NCBI GenBank assembly: GCA_902493915.1
Contig: CABUQY010000016.1
Coordinates: 1-27,793, forward strand
DNA from: an uncultured Collinsella sp.
Lineage (GTDB): Bacteria > Actinomycetota > Coriobacteriia > Coriobacteriales > Coriobacteriaceae
DNA: 27,793 nucleotides
Direction: 5' to 3'
Shown here: positions 1-7,954 of the stretch, in pieces
Position numbering within the stretch: position 1 is the first letter of the stretch
How the letters are laid out: the number at the start of each line of letters is the position of its first letter
Program-made: the position numbers and the translations under genes
The notes under the pieces: generated by a model
The model's database searches: none
What the model was told of the DNA's origin: nothing
The model's input: the letters and a program-made list of their open reading frames with translations, nothing else

Positions 1-614
1 GCACCTCGGTCTCATCGACGGACAGATCGAGCGTGGACATTCCGCACCCCTCAAGCAGGGCATGCGCACACTCAGCCGCAGCATCCACGCGATGGCGTTT
101 GAGCTGCGAGCGCGCGATCGACGCTGCCACAAGCTTGCGCGGAGCCTCGCCGGCGCACACGCGATCAAGCGCCTCGAGCGACAGCACGGCACCCAGGCGC
201 AGTGGATCACACCCAAAGACACAAGCCACGGTGTTGTCCACCACGAGCAGCGCGTGCGCCTCACGGGCCGCGCGTCCCAGAGCACGAAGATCGGGTACGC
301 GCAGACCGAACCCGCCGACTGAGTTGACGAACCACCATAAATGAGGGCCTTCGGCATCAAACGCACCGGTAAAGCCCTCGGACGCAGCGGCAAATATAGA
401 AGCCGACGGCTCCCCCACCAGCACCACATCACAGCCGTCAAAGCCGCACGCAAACGCATCGGCAAAGTCATCGGCAAACGCAACCAGGCGGTCACCGGGA
501 CGCACAATCCCCAGCTGCGACAGCGCTGCCGGCACATGCGGGGCCGCAAGCAACCGCGCCTCACGCGCGCCTGTCCTCAAAGCCCAGGCCCCTTCTAGCT
601 GTTGCACGTTCACA
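1..614 (-). CDS. Divergent Cys/Met-metabolism PLP-fold protein (3' end outside window)
   Basis: The frame is open from a GTG at 612-614 to the left edge with no stop, so the C-terminus lies outside the window. An AGGG Shine-Dalgarno lies 8 bases before this GTG; an in-frame ATG at 630-632 is the alternative start. The segment GLRVPDLRALGRAAREAHAL followed by LLVVDNTVA resembles the cystathionine gamma-synthase/lyase family, where a PDL.AL helix is followed by the VVDNT strand that carries the PLP-contacting aspartate. In that family a Ser-x-Thr-Lys with the Schiff-base lysine follows about 20 residues later. Here the matching place reads LSLEALDRV and has no lysine. The protein may therefore be a non-catalytic or repurposed member. 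It sits beyond the sucrose operon's terminator on the same strand. The fold assignment rests on this one segment and is moderate at best. Confidence 0.5.
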
Positions 615-636
615 CGGCACCGTCCCTTCATAAGCA

Positions 637-671
637 AAAACCCACGATGCGGGTGTTCCCCGCATCGTGGG
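637..671 (-). terminator. Rho-independent terminator of the sucrose operon
   Basis: A perfect 13-bp inverted repeat (642-654 with 659-671, loop TGTT) is followed, reading the minus strand, by a run of five T (complement of 637-641). It lies about 40 bases beyond the stop of the GH32 gene, between it and the next minus-strand gene, and so separates the two transcription units. Confidence 0.9.
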
Positions 672-709
672 CAACGGCTGCAGTATAGCGCCGATATGCG
701 ACGACTCGC

Positions 710-2251
710 CTAAATGCTGAGCGTATGGTAGTTTACGTTCGCACCCGGGGCGTCAACGGTCACGCCATAGGCCTCGGGATAGATGCGCGTCGAAAACACG
801 AGCGCGCCATCGTTCACAAACACCTCGACCGACGAGACATCGCCGACAATACGCACGTTACGAACCTCGTCGACGGGCTCCCAGCGCACGGTACGACCGC
901 AACCGGCAGAAGCGCGACCTTCATCGGTAAATCGCATCTCAAAGCGCGCGGGCAGTTCGCCCTCGGCGGACACAAACGCCAGATTCAGCTCGCTATCAAC
1001 GGTCGCGGTAAACGCGCCGTCGATACCGCCAACAATAACGTCAAAGCAGGTATCGCCGGCAACCTCCAACGAGCCCTCCCCCACACGCACCGAGGCATAA
1101 TGGCACTCGATCTCACGCGCCGGCTGCTGCAGCACCACGCCGCCGTCACCGGCCGTAAGCTCGCGCGGCACCGTCATGCAGTGCTGCCAGCCGCACACCA
1201 CGGTGGGTACGTTGCCATAGGTCGGCTCATCGGGCATGCCCATCCAGCCGATCAGAATGTGGCGACCGTCCTCGGCCGTGAACTCCTGCGGAGCATAGAA
1301 GTCAAAACCGGCGTCCCACAGGCGGAACTCGCCCAGCTCATAGACACCGTCACCACCGGTAATGTCGCCCGTTACAGGCATGTAGCCAGCAGCGTATACG
1401 TTGCCGCGGTCCCAACGACCGCCCTCGAGCCCCTGGGGAGAGAAGGAAAGGAACTTTGCCGGTACGCCGCAATCCGCCTTAAGCTCAAGATACCCCGGGC
1501 ACTCCCACATAAAGCCGAAACGCTCGGGCGTAGACACACGGCTCTCGAGCTCCCAGTTCAGCATATCCGCCGAACCATACACCAGGATCTCGCCCACATC
1601 GCGCCCGGCACCCTCGCCGTGCATCGCGCAAAAACGGCTCTCGACATGCGGGCCATCCACGCGACGACGTGCGCCCAGCACCATGTGATAACGCCCGTCC
1701 GCGTCACGCCACACCTTGGGATCGCGCACATGGCAGGTCAAGTCCTCGGGATAATCATCGGACGCCAGCACCACGCGCTTTTGGCTGAACTCCCGACCGG
1801 CAAGGCCGTCAACGCTCTCGACGTAAACAGTATCGGCACGACGGCCGGTATTGACGTAGTCGTACGTCCCGTCCGCATCGGATAGTTTCACATTGCCTGT
1901 GTACAGCACGCGAATGCGACCGTCCTCGGCAAGCGCGGAGCCCGAATACACACCGTGGCAATCGAACGGCTCGTCGGGCAGCAGCGGGGCGCCAACGTAG
2001 TCCCACGTCATAAGATCGCGACTCGTCGCATGGCCCCAGACCTTAACGCCACCCTCGACATCAAAGGGCGCATACTGAAAGTACGCGTGGAACATGCCGC
2101 CCGCTTGGCAAAGACCGTTGGGGTCGTTGAGCCAGCCAGCCGGCGGCATAATATGGAAGCGCTGGCCATACACGCCATGACCGCACTCAGAAGCGGCAGC
2201 GTCAACAGCGGCAACCAGCTTTGCAAGGTCGCGGCCAAGTGCATTAGACAT
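710..2251 (-). CDS. scrB: GH32 sucrose-6-phosphate hydrolase / beta-fructofuranosidase
   Basis: A 513-residue cytoplasmic glycoside hydrolase family 32 enzyme with no signal peptide. It would hydrolyse the sucrose-6-phosphate made by the adjacent PTS permease into glucose-6-phosphate and fructose. The three GH32 signatures are present: WLNDPNG at residues 40-46 with Asp43 as nucleophile, RDP at 176-178 (transition-state stabiliser), and ECPG at 250-253 with Glu250 as general acid/base. The C-terminal part, from about residue 370, fits the family's beta-sandwich module. The start is ATG at 2249-2251 with an AGGAC motif upstream. It is the last gene of the operon, 107 bases after the EIIBC gene, and ends just before a strong terminator. 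Fructan or sucrose specificity within GH32 cannot be settled from sequence; the PTS partner favours sucrose-6-phosphate. Confidence 0.93.
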   Translation of the reverse strand: MSNALGRDLAKLVAAVDAAASECGHGVYGQRFHIMPPAGWLNDPNGLCQAGGMFHAYFQYAPFDVEGGVKVWGHATSRDLMTWDYVGAPLLPDEPFDCHGVYSGSALAEDGRIRVLYTGNVKLSDADGTYDYVNTGRRADTVYVESVDGLAGREFSQKRVVLASDDYPEDLTCHVRDPKVWRDADGRYHMVLGARRRVDGPHVESRFCAMHGEGAGRDVGEILVYGSADMLNWELESRVSTPERFGFMWECPGYLELKADCGVPAKFLSFSPQGLEGGRWDRGNVYAAGYMPVTGDITGGDGVYELGEFRLWDAGFDFYAPQEFTAEDGRHILIGWMGMPDEPTYGNVPTVVCGWQHCMTVPRELTAGDGGVVLQQPAREIECHYASVRVGEGSLEVAGDTCFDVIVGGIDGAFTATVDSELNLAFVSAEGELPARFEMRFTDEGRASAGCGRTVRWEPVDEVRNVRIVGDVSSVEVFVNDGALVFSTRIYPEAYGVTVDAPGANVNYHTLSI

Positions 2252-2313
2252 ATCAAAGTCCTAACGGATCGAAAGTTACAAGGCGCCAGAGATCGGCACC
2301 AGATACGGGAAAC

Positions 2314-2338
2314 GCCCGCGAGCATACAACCCGCGGGC
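2314..2338 (-). terminator. Intercistronic hairpin between scrA and scrB
   Basis: GCCCGCG at 2314-2320 pairs with CGCGGGC at 2332-2338, in the 107-base gap between the EIIBC gene and the hydrolase gene. Read on the minus strand only GTTTCC follows, so the T-tract is poor. It is more likely an attenuator or an mRNA-stabilising hairpin than a full terminator. Confidence 0.45.
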
Positions 2339-2358
2339 ATCCCCTCAATCAAAAGCTC

Positions 2359-3759
2359 TTAGGCCTGATCGGAAGCCTTGGGCTCGTCCTTGTACAGGAC
2401 AAACGAGATGCCAAAGGAAACCAGCGCGGCGACCGCAAACATGATCGCGTACTGCACGGGCTGGGCCAGGCACAGCAGGATACCGAAGATGCCGGTAACG
2501 CCGGTGCCGGAGGCGGCCAGCGAAGTGAGCGCGCAGACCAGGGCACCGCAACCGCCGCCGATGCAGCCGGCGATGAAGGGCTTAAAGAAGCGCAGGTTCA
2601 CACCAAAGATGGCCGGCTCGGTAATACCCATAAAGGCGGACAGAGCCGAAGGAAGCGCCAGGCCCTTGATCTTGGCATCGCGGGTTTTAAAGGCAACGGC
2701 AAGCGCTGCGCCACCCTGGGCGATATTGGCAGCACTGGCGATAGGCAGCCAGTAGGTCACGCCGTACTGGGCGAGCTGGCCCAGGTCGATGGCGGTGTAC
2801 ATCTGGTGGATACCCGTGACGACCGTGGGGGCATAGAACAGGCCGACGATAAAGGAACCGATGCCGAAAGGCAGGGTCAGCAGGGCCTGGATCAGACCGA
2901 GGATTGCGTTCTCGGCCCAGACGAAGATGGGGCCGACGGCAACGAGCGTCACGAGCACGGTCACGAACACGGAGACGAGCGGTGTCACAAAGAGGTCGAA
3001 CATCTCGGGAACGATCTTGTGCAGGCGCTTCTCGAGGAAGGCCAGAATGGCGCAGGCGATAACGATGGGGATCACATGGCCCTGATAGCCGACCCACTCA
3101 AAGCTGTACAAACCGGGGATGACGTTGACCATGGTCTGCACGCCCTCGGAGGCAACCGTGTAGGCGCTCTGCAACGAGGAGTTGATGAACGCACCACCGA
3201 CGACGGCACCCAGATACGGGTTGGCGCCGAAGGCCTTAGCCGCGGAGTAGCCGATCAGGATCTGCAGAATGCCAAAGGACGTTCCCGAGACCAGGTCGGC
3301 AATCTTGTAGATAAAGTTATTGGTGTCGAGCGCGATAAAGCCGTTGGAGGCCATAAAGTTGAGGGCACTCATAATGCCCAGCAGCAGGCCCGAAGCCACG
3401 ATGGCGGGGATGATGGGGACAAAGACGTCGCCGAGCACCTTAATTGCTCGCATAAAGATGTTCTGCTGCTGCGCCGCGGCCTCCTTGACCTCGGCCTTGG
3501 TGGCAGCCTCGACGCCGCTGAGCGCAATGAACTCGTCGTAGACCTTATTGACGGTGCCAGTGCCAAAGATAATCTGGAACTGGCCCTGGGCCTCAAAGAC
3601 GCCCTTAGCGCCGTCGATATTCTCGAGGGCCTCCTTGTCAACCTTGGCGTTATCGGCAATCACCAGGCGCAAACGCGTGGCGCAATGCGCGGCAGAGACG
3701 ACGTTGTCGGCGCCACCGATGTTGTCGAGCACCTCTTGGGCTGATTTGCGGTAGTCCAT
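2359..3759 (-). CDS. scrA: PTS sucrose-type permease, EIIBC fusion
   Basis: Membrane permease of the phosphotransferase system (glucose/sucrose superfamily), importing and phosphorylating a disaccharide, probably sucrose. The N-terminal EIIB domain (about residues 1-85) carries the phosphorylated Cys26 in the signature HCATRLRL. The EIIC domain (about 100-460) has roughly ten hydrophobic segments and the GITEPAIFGV substrate-site motif. There is no C-terminal EIIA domain, so a separate EIIA must supply phosphate. I chose the ATG at 3757-3759 because GGAGGAAAGGG sits just upstream and EIIB starts directly with MDYRKSAQEV. An ATG 11 codons further upstream would add residues unlike the family. 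It is preceded by two LacI-type operators and followed by the hydrolase gene. A trehalose-type substrate is the main alternative; GH32 next door argues for sucrose. Confidence 0.92.
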   Translation of the reverse strand: MDYRKSAQEVLDNIGGADNVVSAAHCATRLRLVIADNAKVDKEALENIDGAKGVFEAQGQFQIIFGTGTVNKVYDEFIALSGVEAATKAEVKEAAAQQQNIFMRAIKVLGDVFVPIIPAIVASGLLLGIMSALNFMASNGFIALDTNNFIYKIADLVSGTSFGILQILIGYSAAKAFGANPYLGAVVGGAFINSSLQSAYTVASEGVQTMVNVIPGLYSFEWVGYQGHVIPIVIACAILAFLEKRLHKIVPEMFDLFVTPLVSVFVTVLVTLVAVGPIFVWAENAILGLIQALLTLPFGIGSFIVGLFYAPTVVTGIHQMYTAIDLGQLAQYGVTYWLPIASAANIAQGGAALAVAFKTRDAKIKGLALPSALSAFMGITEPAIFGVNLRFFKPFIAGCIGGGCGALVCALTSLAASGTGVTGIFGILLCLAQPVQYAIMFAVAALVSFGISFVLYKDEPKASDQA

Positions 3760-3815
3760 GACTTCCCTTTCCTCCAACGGGCGCATTTGCACCCGGCCAT
3801 CTTTGACACTTACAC

Positions 3816-3855
3816 TGTAATCGTTTTCAGTTTCATATTGCTGTAATCGTTTTCA
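3816..3855 (-). promoter_or_regulatory. Tandem LacI-family operators upstream of scrA
   Basis: The 14-mer TGTAATCGTTTTCA occurs twice without change, at 3816-3829 and 3842-3855. The centres are 26 bp apart, close to two and a half helical turns. On the coding strand it reads TGAAAACGATTACA, a pseudo-palindrome around a central CG, typical of LacI/GalR-family operators and also close to a cre site. The pair lies between the repressor gene and scrA, 57-96 bases before the scrA start, where a repressor would block transcription. The natural ligand-responsive regulator is the LacI-family protein encoded next door. Confidence 0.82.
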
Positions 3856-3942
3856 TATAGCGGTAAACGGTAGATTTTCGCCGGTGAAAGGTAGCTTTGA
3901 AACAGAGACCCAGGTCCAAAATGAGAGGCGAGTGCCCAGGCC

Positions 3943-4923
3943 CTAGACATTCATAAGCTGATGACCGAGCTTGAGCGTACGCAAGCCGCCCTCCCCTTCC
4001 ACGCCATCGAGCGTGTCGAGCAGCATGTTGGTGGCCTCGACGCCACTGGTCAGATAACCATAATGGACGGTGGGAATGCCGCCCGTCAGCGCACGCAAAA
4101 ACGCGTTGTCGCCAAATCCGCTCACACGGTGCACGCTCTCGCCTGTGCCACGCGCCTCATCAAGGGCTCGCAGAGCGCCGGCAGCCATCGTGTCGGTCGC
4201 GCAGGCGATAAACGAAACATCGGGCACATTGGCCAGCAGCTCGTGTGCGGCACGATAACCCGAGTCGAGTGTAAATGAGCCAAGACGAATCAGGCCAGGT
4301 TCGAGCGAAACGCCCGCGGCGCCCAAGCCCGCCTCAAAGCCACGGCGTCGGTCGTAGCCCGCGGCGCGGTCTTCTTCGGTAACACCGATGTAGGCGATCT
4401 TGCCCTCCACGCGCCCCGCGAGCGCATGGCCCAGCTCATATGCCGCCTCGTAATCGTCATGGTAGACGCAGGCCGCGCCCTCGACGTTTTGGCCAATCAG
4501 CACAATGGGCACGCGACACGATGCGATAGCCGCACGATGTTCGTCGGTAATCATGGTCGCTACCAGCACGATGCCATCGACCGGGTGGTTCTGGAACAAG
4601 TCGAGGTACTCGAGCTCACGCTCAGCAACGTTATCGGTGTTAGCGAGCAGCATCTGGTACCCGCGGCGACCAAGCACCTGGCCAATGCCTGCGGTAATGC
4701 GACTCACCGATTCGGAGTTGATCTTAGGAACGATGACGCCGATGAGCTTGGTGGAGCCGGTGCGCAAGGCGCGAGCTTGGTTGGACCGCACGTAGCCGGT
4801 CTGCTCGATCGCCTGTTTAATGCGCTCGGCCTTGTCAGCCGAGATATATCCACCGTTGAGATAGCGCGAAACCGCGGCGTTCGAAACGCCCGCCAGCTCG
4901 GCCACATCCTTCATCTTTACCAC
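3943..4923 (-). CDS. scrR: LacI/GalR-family repressor of the sucrose operon
   Basis: The N-terminal helix-turn-helix MKDVAELAGVSNAAVSRYLN and the hinge helix are typical of LacI-type repressors. They are followed by a periplasmic-binding-protein-like effector domain (from KLIGVIVPKI to the C-terminus). The likely start is GTG at 4921-4923, with AGGGG five bases upstream. That puts VVK before the first ATG; a longer ATG start at 4956 would add residues not seen in the family, and the internal ATG at 4914 is too far from the ribosome-binding site. It is encoded upstream of and in line with scrA and scrB, with the twin operators in between. The protein probably represses scrA-scrB until a sucrose derivative or fructose-phosphate binds. 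The effector is inferred. Confidence 0.88.
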   Translation of the reverse strand: MVKMKDVAELAGVSNAAVSRYLNGGYISADKAERIKQAIEQTGYVRSNQARALRTGSTKLIGVIVPKINSESVSRITAGIGQVLGRRGYQMLLANTDNVAERELEYLDLFQNHPVDGIVLVATMITDEHRAAIASCRVPIVLIGQNVEGAACVYHDDYEAAYELGHALAGRVEGKIAYIGVTEEDRAAGYDRRRGFEAGLGAAGVSLEPGLIRLGSFTLDSGYRAAHELLANVPDVSFIACATDTMAAGALRALDEARGTGESVHRVSGFGDNAFLRALTGGIPTVHYGYLTSGVEATNMLLDTLDGVEGEGGLRTLKLGHQLMNV

Positions 4924-4981
4924 GAGTACCCCTGACAACGAATTCACCAGCACCATGATACCCGCGCAGGCGACCCATAAA

Positions 4982-4995
4982 CGATAGCGATTGCA
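4982..4995 (-). promoter_or_regulatory. Possible autoregulatory operator upstream of scrR
   Basis: The minus-strand sequence TGCAATCGCTATCG matches the duplicated scrA operator at 10 of 14 positions, including the central ATCG. It lies about 60 bases before the scrR start. This is weaker evidence than the scrA pair, and no convincing -35/-10 boxes were seen beside it. Confidence 0.35.
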
Positions 4996-5071
4996 GGGTG
5001 GCGGTATTTATCGGAGACAACGGTTGCAGGCGCGCCGGGCGGAACAGTAAAAGCCGCACCTTATCGCGCCG

Positions 5072-6523
5072 TCAAATACGCAGCCCACGCCCTTCGAGCA
5101 AACGCGCGAGTCGCGTAAAGACCCCGACCTTTTCGGCCACCACTATGGGCTGCTGGCTCAAGATGCGATACGGCAAATTAGCCGTAAAGGTATTGAGCCG
5201 CAGGAGCGCCACCATAAAGAACACCGCCGCACCCAGCAAAAAGCCAAAGCCGTAATACTGCTGCGGCGCGAGGAGCAAAGCAGCCGTCGCCGCGCACGAG
5301 ACGCCGGCGAACAGGCCCGAAGCCAGCACCGCGCCCTTGTAGTCGGTAAAGTACAGCAAGATCAGCAGGATCGTGTTGCCCACGGCGTACAGCCCGTAGC
5401 CCACGCACAACGTGCGGAAATACCCGTGCATCAGGTTGTTAAAGCCCAGCGGCAAGGCAGAGAGCACCGTCATCTCGAGCGAAATGGCCGCCGCCGTCAC
5501 AAACAGCTGCTTGAGCGCGCAAAAACGCAGTTCGTTGGAAAGCGTACCGAGCATCTTTTCCTCGGCAACCAGGATGTCGCCGACCACGCCGCCGTTATTA
5601 AACAGACTGTAGTACTCGCGATAGCGCGGATAGAAGTTGACCTCGACCGAGACCACAAAGTTGACGGTCGTCACCAAAATGGTCAAAAACGCGATAAGCG
5701 CCGGAACATCGTAAAAGGGCGCTCCGTAAAACAGGCCTTTTACCTGCGTGCCGATGGGCCCAGTCCAAATGATAACCAAATGCGCAAACAGCCCCAAATT
5801 GGTAAACAAACCCGTAAATGCCAGCGGCATAAACTGGTCGAGCCAATGCAAGAACAGCCAAGGGCTTCGATCGCTTTGCGGAAAATAGCCGTACAGCAGC
5901 ATGACATCCCAAACGAGCATGACGCCGTAGCCCAGCGCAATGCTCGCAAGCAAGCTCTCGACGGGCGGCAGACCAAGCGTCAGCGAACCCAGGGCGCACA
6001 GGCATGCCACCATAATCGCGGCCACAAAGCTGCACAGAATGCCGCGGTAGTCCTTAATGGCCGTGAGGTAGCTCATGGAGTTCCAGTTGATGACCATAAT
6101 GTTGAACAGCCACAGGCACAGCAGCCCTTGCAGCAGCGTTGCGCCCGACACGAGCAAAAAGATGCCGTAGAGCACCGTACCTGTGACGAGCATGATGGCG
6201 TTGGAACCCCAAAACGAGGGCAGAATCTCGTCCTCGCGCTCGGCAAACAGCATGTCAGCCAAAAAGCGCGTGACGGGCATCGAGAAAAAGCCCGTGAGCA
6301 CGAGCGACGCCAGCAGCGTGTACGTCACCATGCACACCAGCAGATCTTGGTCGGTGCGGGCAACGCCCCACAGGCCGCACAGCATCAGGACACCCATCTG
6401 AAGCAGAATGCCCAGAAGCATAGGACCCGTGCACACAATGCCGGCGTAGCCATAGGCGCGCATAGAGGCAAACAAGCCTTTACGCTTAAACAGACGCTTG
6501 AGTTCAAATCCGATTCCGGCCAT
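5072..6523 (-). CDS. pelG: PelG-like exopolysaccharide flippase
   Basis: A 483-residue polytopic membrane protein with about twelve hydrophobic segments. The opening MAGIGFELKRLFKRKG, followed by an RAYGYAGIVCTGP segment, is characteristic of PelG. PelG is the MOP/MATE-type inner-membrane transporter that works with the glycosyltransferase PelF to move Pel polysaccharide across the membrane. The start codon ATG (6521-6523) follows the pelF stop by three bases, with GAGAGGTGG as ribosome-binding site inside the end of pelF. It is the last gene of the operon. I see no clear terminator in the short gap before the repressor gene. Length and hydropathy fit the family. Confidence in the family is high; the exact polymer made is inferred. 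Confidence 0.9.
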   Translation of the reverse strand: MAGIGFELKRLFKRKGLFASMRAYGYAGIVCTGPMLLGILLQMGVLMLCGLWGVARTDQDLLVCMVTYTLLASLVLTGFFSMPVTRFLADMLFAEREDEILPSFWGSNAIMLVTGTVLYGIFLLVSGATLLQGLLCLWLFNIMVINWNSMSYLTAIKDYRGILCSFVAAIMVACLCALGSLTLGLPPVESLLASIALGYGVMLVWDVMLLYGYFPQSDRSPWLFLHWLDQFMPLAFTGLFTNLGLFAHLVIIWTGPIGTQVKGLFYGAPFYDVPALIAFLTILVTTVNFVVSVEVNFYPRYREYYSLFNNGGVVGDILVAEEKMLGTLSNELRFCALKQLFVTAAAISLEMTVLSALPLGFNNLMHGYFRTLCVGYGLYAVGNTILLILLYFTDYKGAVLASGLFAGVSCAATAALLLAPQQYYGFGFLLGAAVFFMVALLRLNTFTANLPYRILSQQPIVVAEKVGVFTRLARLLEGRGLRI

Positions 6524-6526
6524 CGG

Positions 6527-7954
6527 CTACACCACCTCTCTGGGCAAGTCGAACGCGCGGGCCGTCTCGTCGTAGAGCGCGCGATAGTTGGCGAGCATCC
6601 GCTCGTGCAGGTAGTACGTGGCCACGCGGCGCTGGCCGCGCTCCCCCATCTCCAGGCGGCGGGCGCGACTCGCGCACATGCGCTCCATGGCGTCGGCCAG
6701 CCCCTTGCGGTACATGGGAGGGGTCACAAAACCGGCGATGCCAAAGTCATCCCCCGGCGCGCCTTCCAGCAACTCGCGGCAGCAGCCGACCTCGGTCGTA
6801 ACGCACGGACGGCGCGCGGCGAGCGACTCCAGCACACTCAGCGGCTGGCCCTCGGAGATGCTCGTCAAAATCGTAAAGTCGAGCTTTTGCATGTACTCAA
6901 CCACGTCCACGCGACCGGTAAAGATCAGGTCGCGCACGCCGAGCGTCTCAACCAGGTCATAGCATTCGGCCGCATATTCCCCGTCGTCCACGCCGCCCAT
7001 AATGTGCAGGCGCACCTTTGGCAGGCGCTCGTGCAGCTCAAAGAAGGCGTAGATCATGGTTTTGACGTCTTTGATGGGCGCCAAGCGTACCACGGCGCCG
7101 ATATCGACCCAGCCGTCATCGGGCTTGATCGGGATATCCTTAAAGCGGTCAAACTGGATGCCGTTGGGGATGACCAGGCACTTGTCGGCGTCGCAACCCA
7201 TATCGACTTGGGTCTTTCGGGCGTTATAAAACAGGCTCGTCACGCGGAAGGAGCGTCGGTAAATCCCCTCGGACAGCAGATAGAAAAAGCGAATCCAACG
7301 GTCCTTAAACGAGGGCACCACCCAGTCGGCGCGGATAATCTCTTCCTCGCGCTCGCGAGTGTAGATGCCGTGCTCAGTCAGCAGCACCGGCGCGTTATGA
7401 ACGCTTGAGCCCAAGCAGGCAAGCAGGCCGCCGTAGCCGGTCGAAATGGCGTGGTACACGTCGGCCGCCGGCACCTTGCTGCCCAGCAGGTACAGCACGG
7501 GCAACAGCATGGAGCGCATGGTGTGGAAGGCGTCGGCAAAGGGGATATAGGGATATTCGGCCAGACACACGTCGCGGAAGATGTCCATAAACGTACGGCT
7601 CTGCAAAAACGAGAGCGGGTGCACGCGGCGGCGCTGGAAGATATCGAACAACACGTCCCAATCCGGATTCGACAGCTCCACCAGGCGGCGCAGCGCCTCG
7701 CGCTCGCGATCGTCAAAGCTCACCTCACGCTGTTCGCCCGAAAGACGCAGGGCATCGTCCAAGAAAACCTCGTGCACCTCGACGACGTTACCGGGCAGCT
7801 CATAGACAAACTTGCCGCGGTCGACAGCGTGCGCGCCAATCACCCACAGCACAAACTCGTGCTCGGGCATGGCCTGGATATAGCCGTGCATCCAGGTGGA
7901 CACGCCGCCGTGTACATAGGGGTAGCAACCCTCGAGCACCAAGCAGATTCTCAT
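6527..7954 (-). CDS. pelF: PelF-like GT4 glycosyltransferase
   Basis: A soluble 475-residue GT-B fold glycosyltransferase (family GT4). The N-terminus MRICLVLEGCYPYVHGGVST matches the PelF signature (EG.(Y/F)PYV.GGVS.W). The C-terminal half holds the nucleotide-sugar site with an E-x7-E motif at Glu368 and Glu376 within SEGQPLSVLESLAARRP. PelF polymerises the Pel backbone from UDP-N-acetylhexosamines at the cytoplasmic face, together with PelD, PelE and PelG. The ATG start (7952-7954) overlaps the stop of the deacetylase gene in an ATGA, and AGGAGGG lies about ten bases upstream, so translation is probably coupled. No membrane segment is apparent, as expected for PelF. Confidence 0.93.
   Translation of the reverse strand: MRICLVLEGCYPYVHGGVSTWMHGYIQAMPEHEFVLWVIGAHAVDRGKFVYELPGNVVEVHEVFLDDALRLSGEQREVSFDDREREALRRLVELSNPDWDVLFDIFQRRRVHPLSFLQSRTFMDIFRDVCLAEYPYIPFADAFHTMRSMLLPVLYLLGSKVPAADVYHAISTGYGGLLACLGSSVHNAPVLLTEHGIYTREREEEIIRADWVVPSFKDRWIRFFYLLSEGIYRRSFRVTSLFYNARKTQVDMGCDADKCLVIPNGIQFDRFKDIPIKPDDGWVDIGAVVRLAPIKDVKTMIYAFFELHERLPKVRLHIMGGVDDGEYAAECYDLVETLGVRDLIFTGRVDVVEYMQKLDFTILTSISEGQPLSVLESLAARRPCVTTEVGCCRELLEGAPGDDFGIAGFVTPPMYRKGLADAMERMCASRARRLEMGERGQRRVATYYLHERMLANYRALYDETARAFDLPREVV

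Noticed and set aside
725..1885. Long plus-strand open frame opposite the GH32 gene
   Set aside because: It is a by-product of GC-rich codon bias opposite a gene with full GH32 motifs; its translation is low in complexity and has no ribosome-binding site.
5426..7408. 660-codon plus-strand frame across pelG and pelF
   Set aside because: It spans two well-supported minus-strand genes, and its translation is rich in His, Gln and Arg, typical of antisense frames here.
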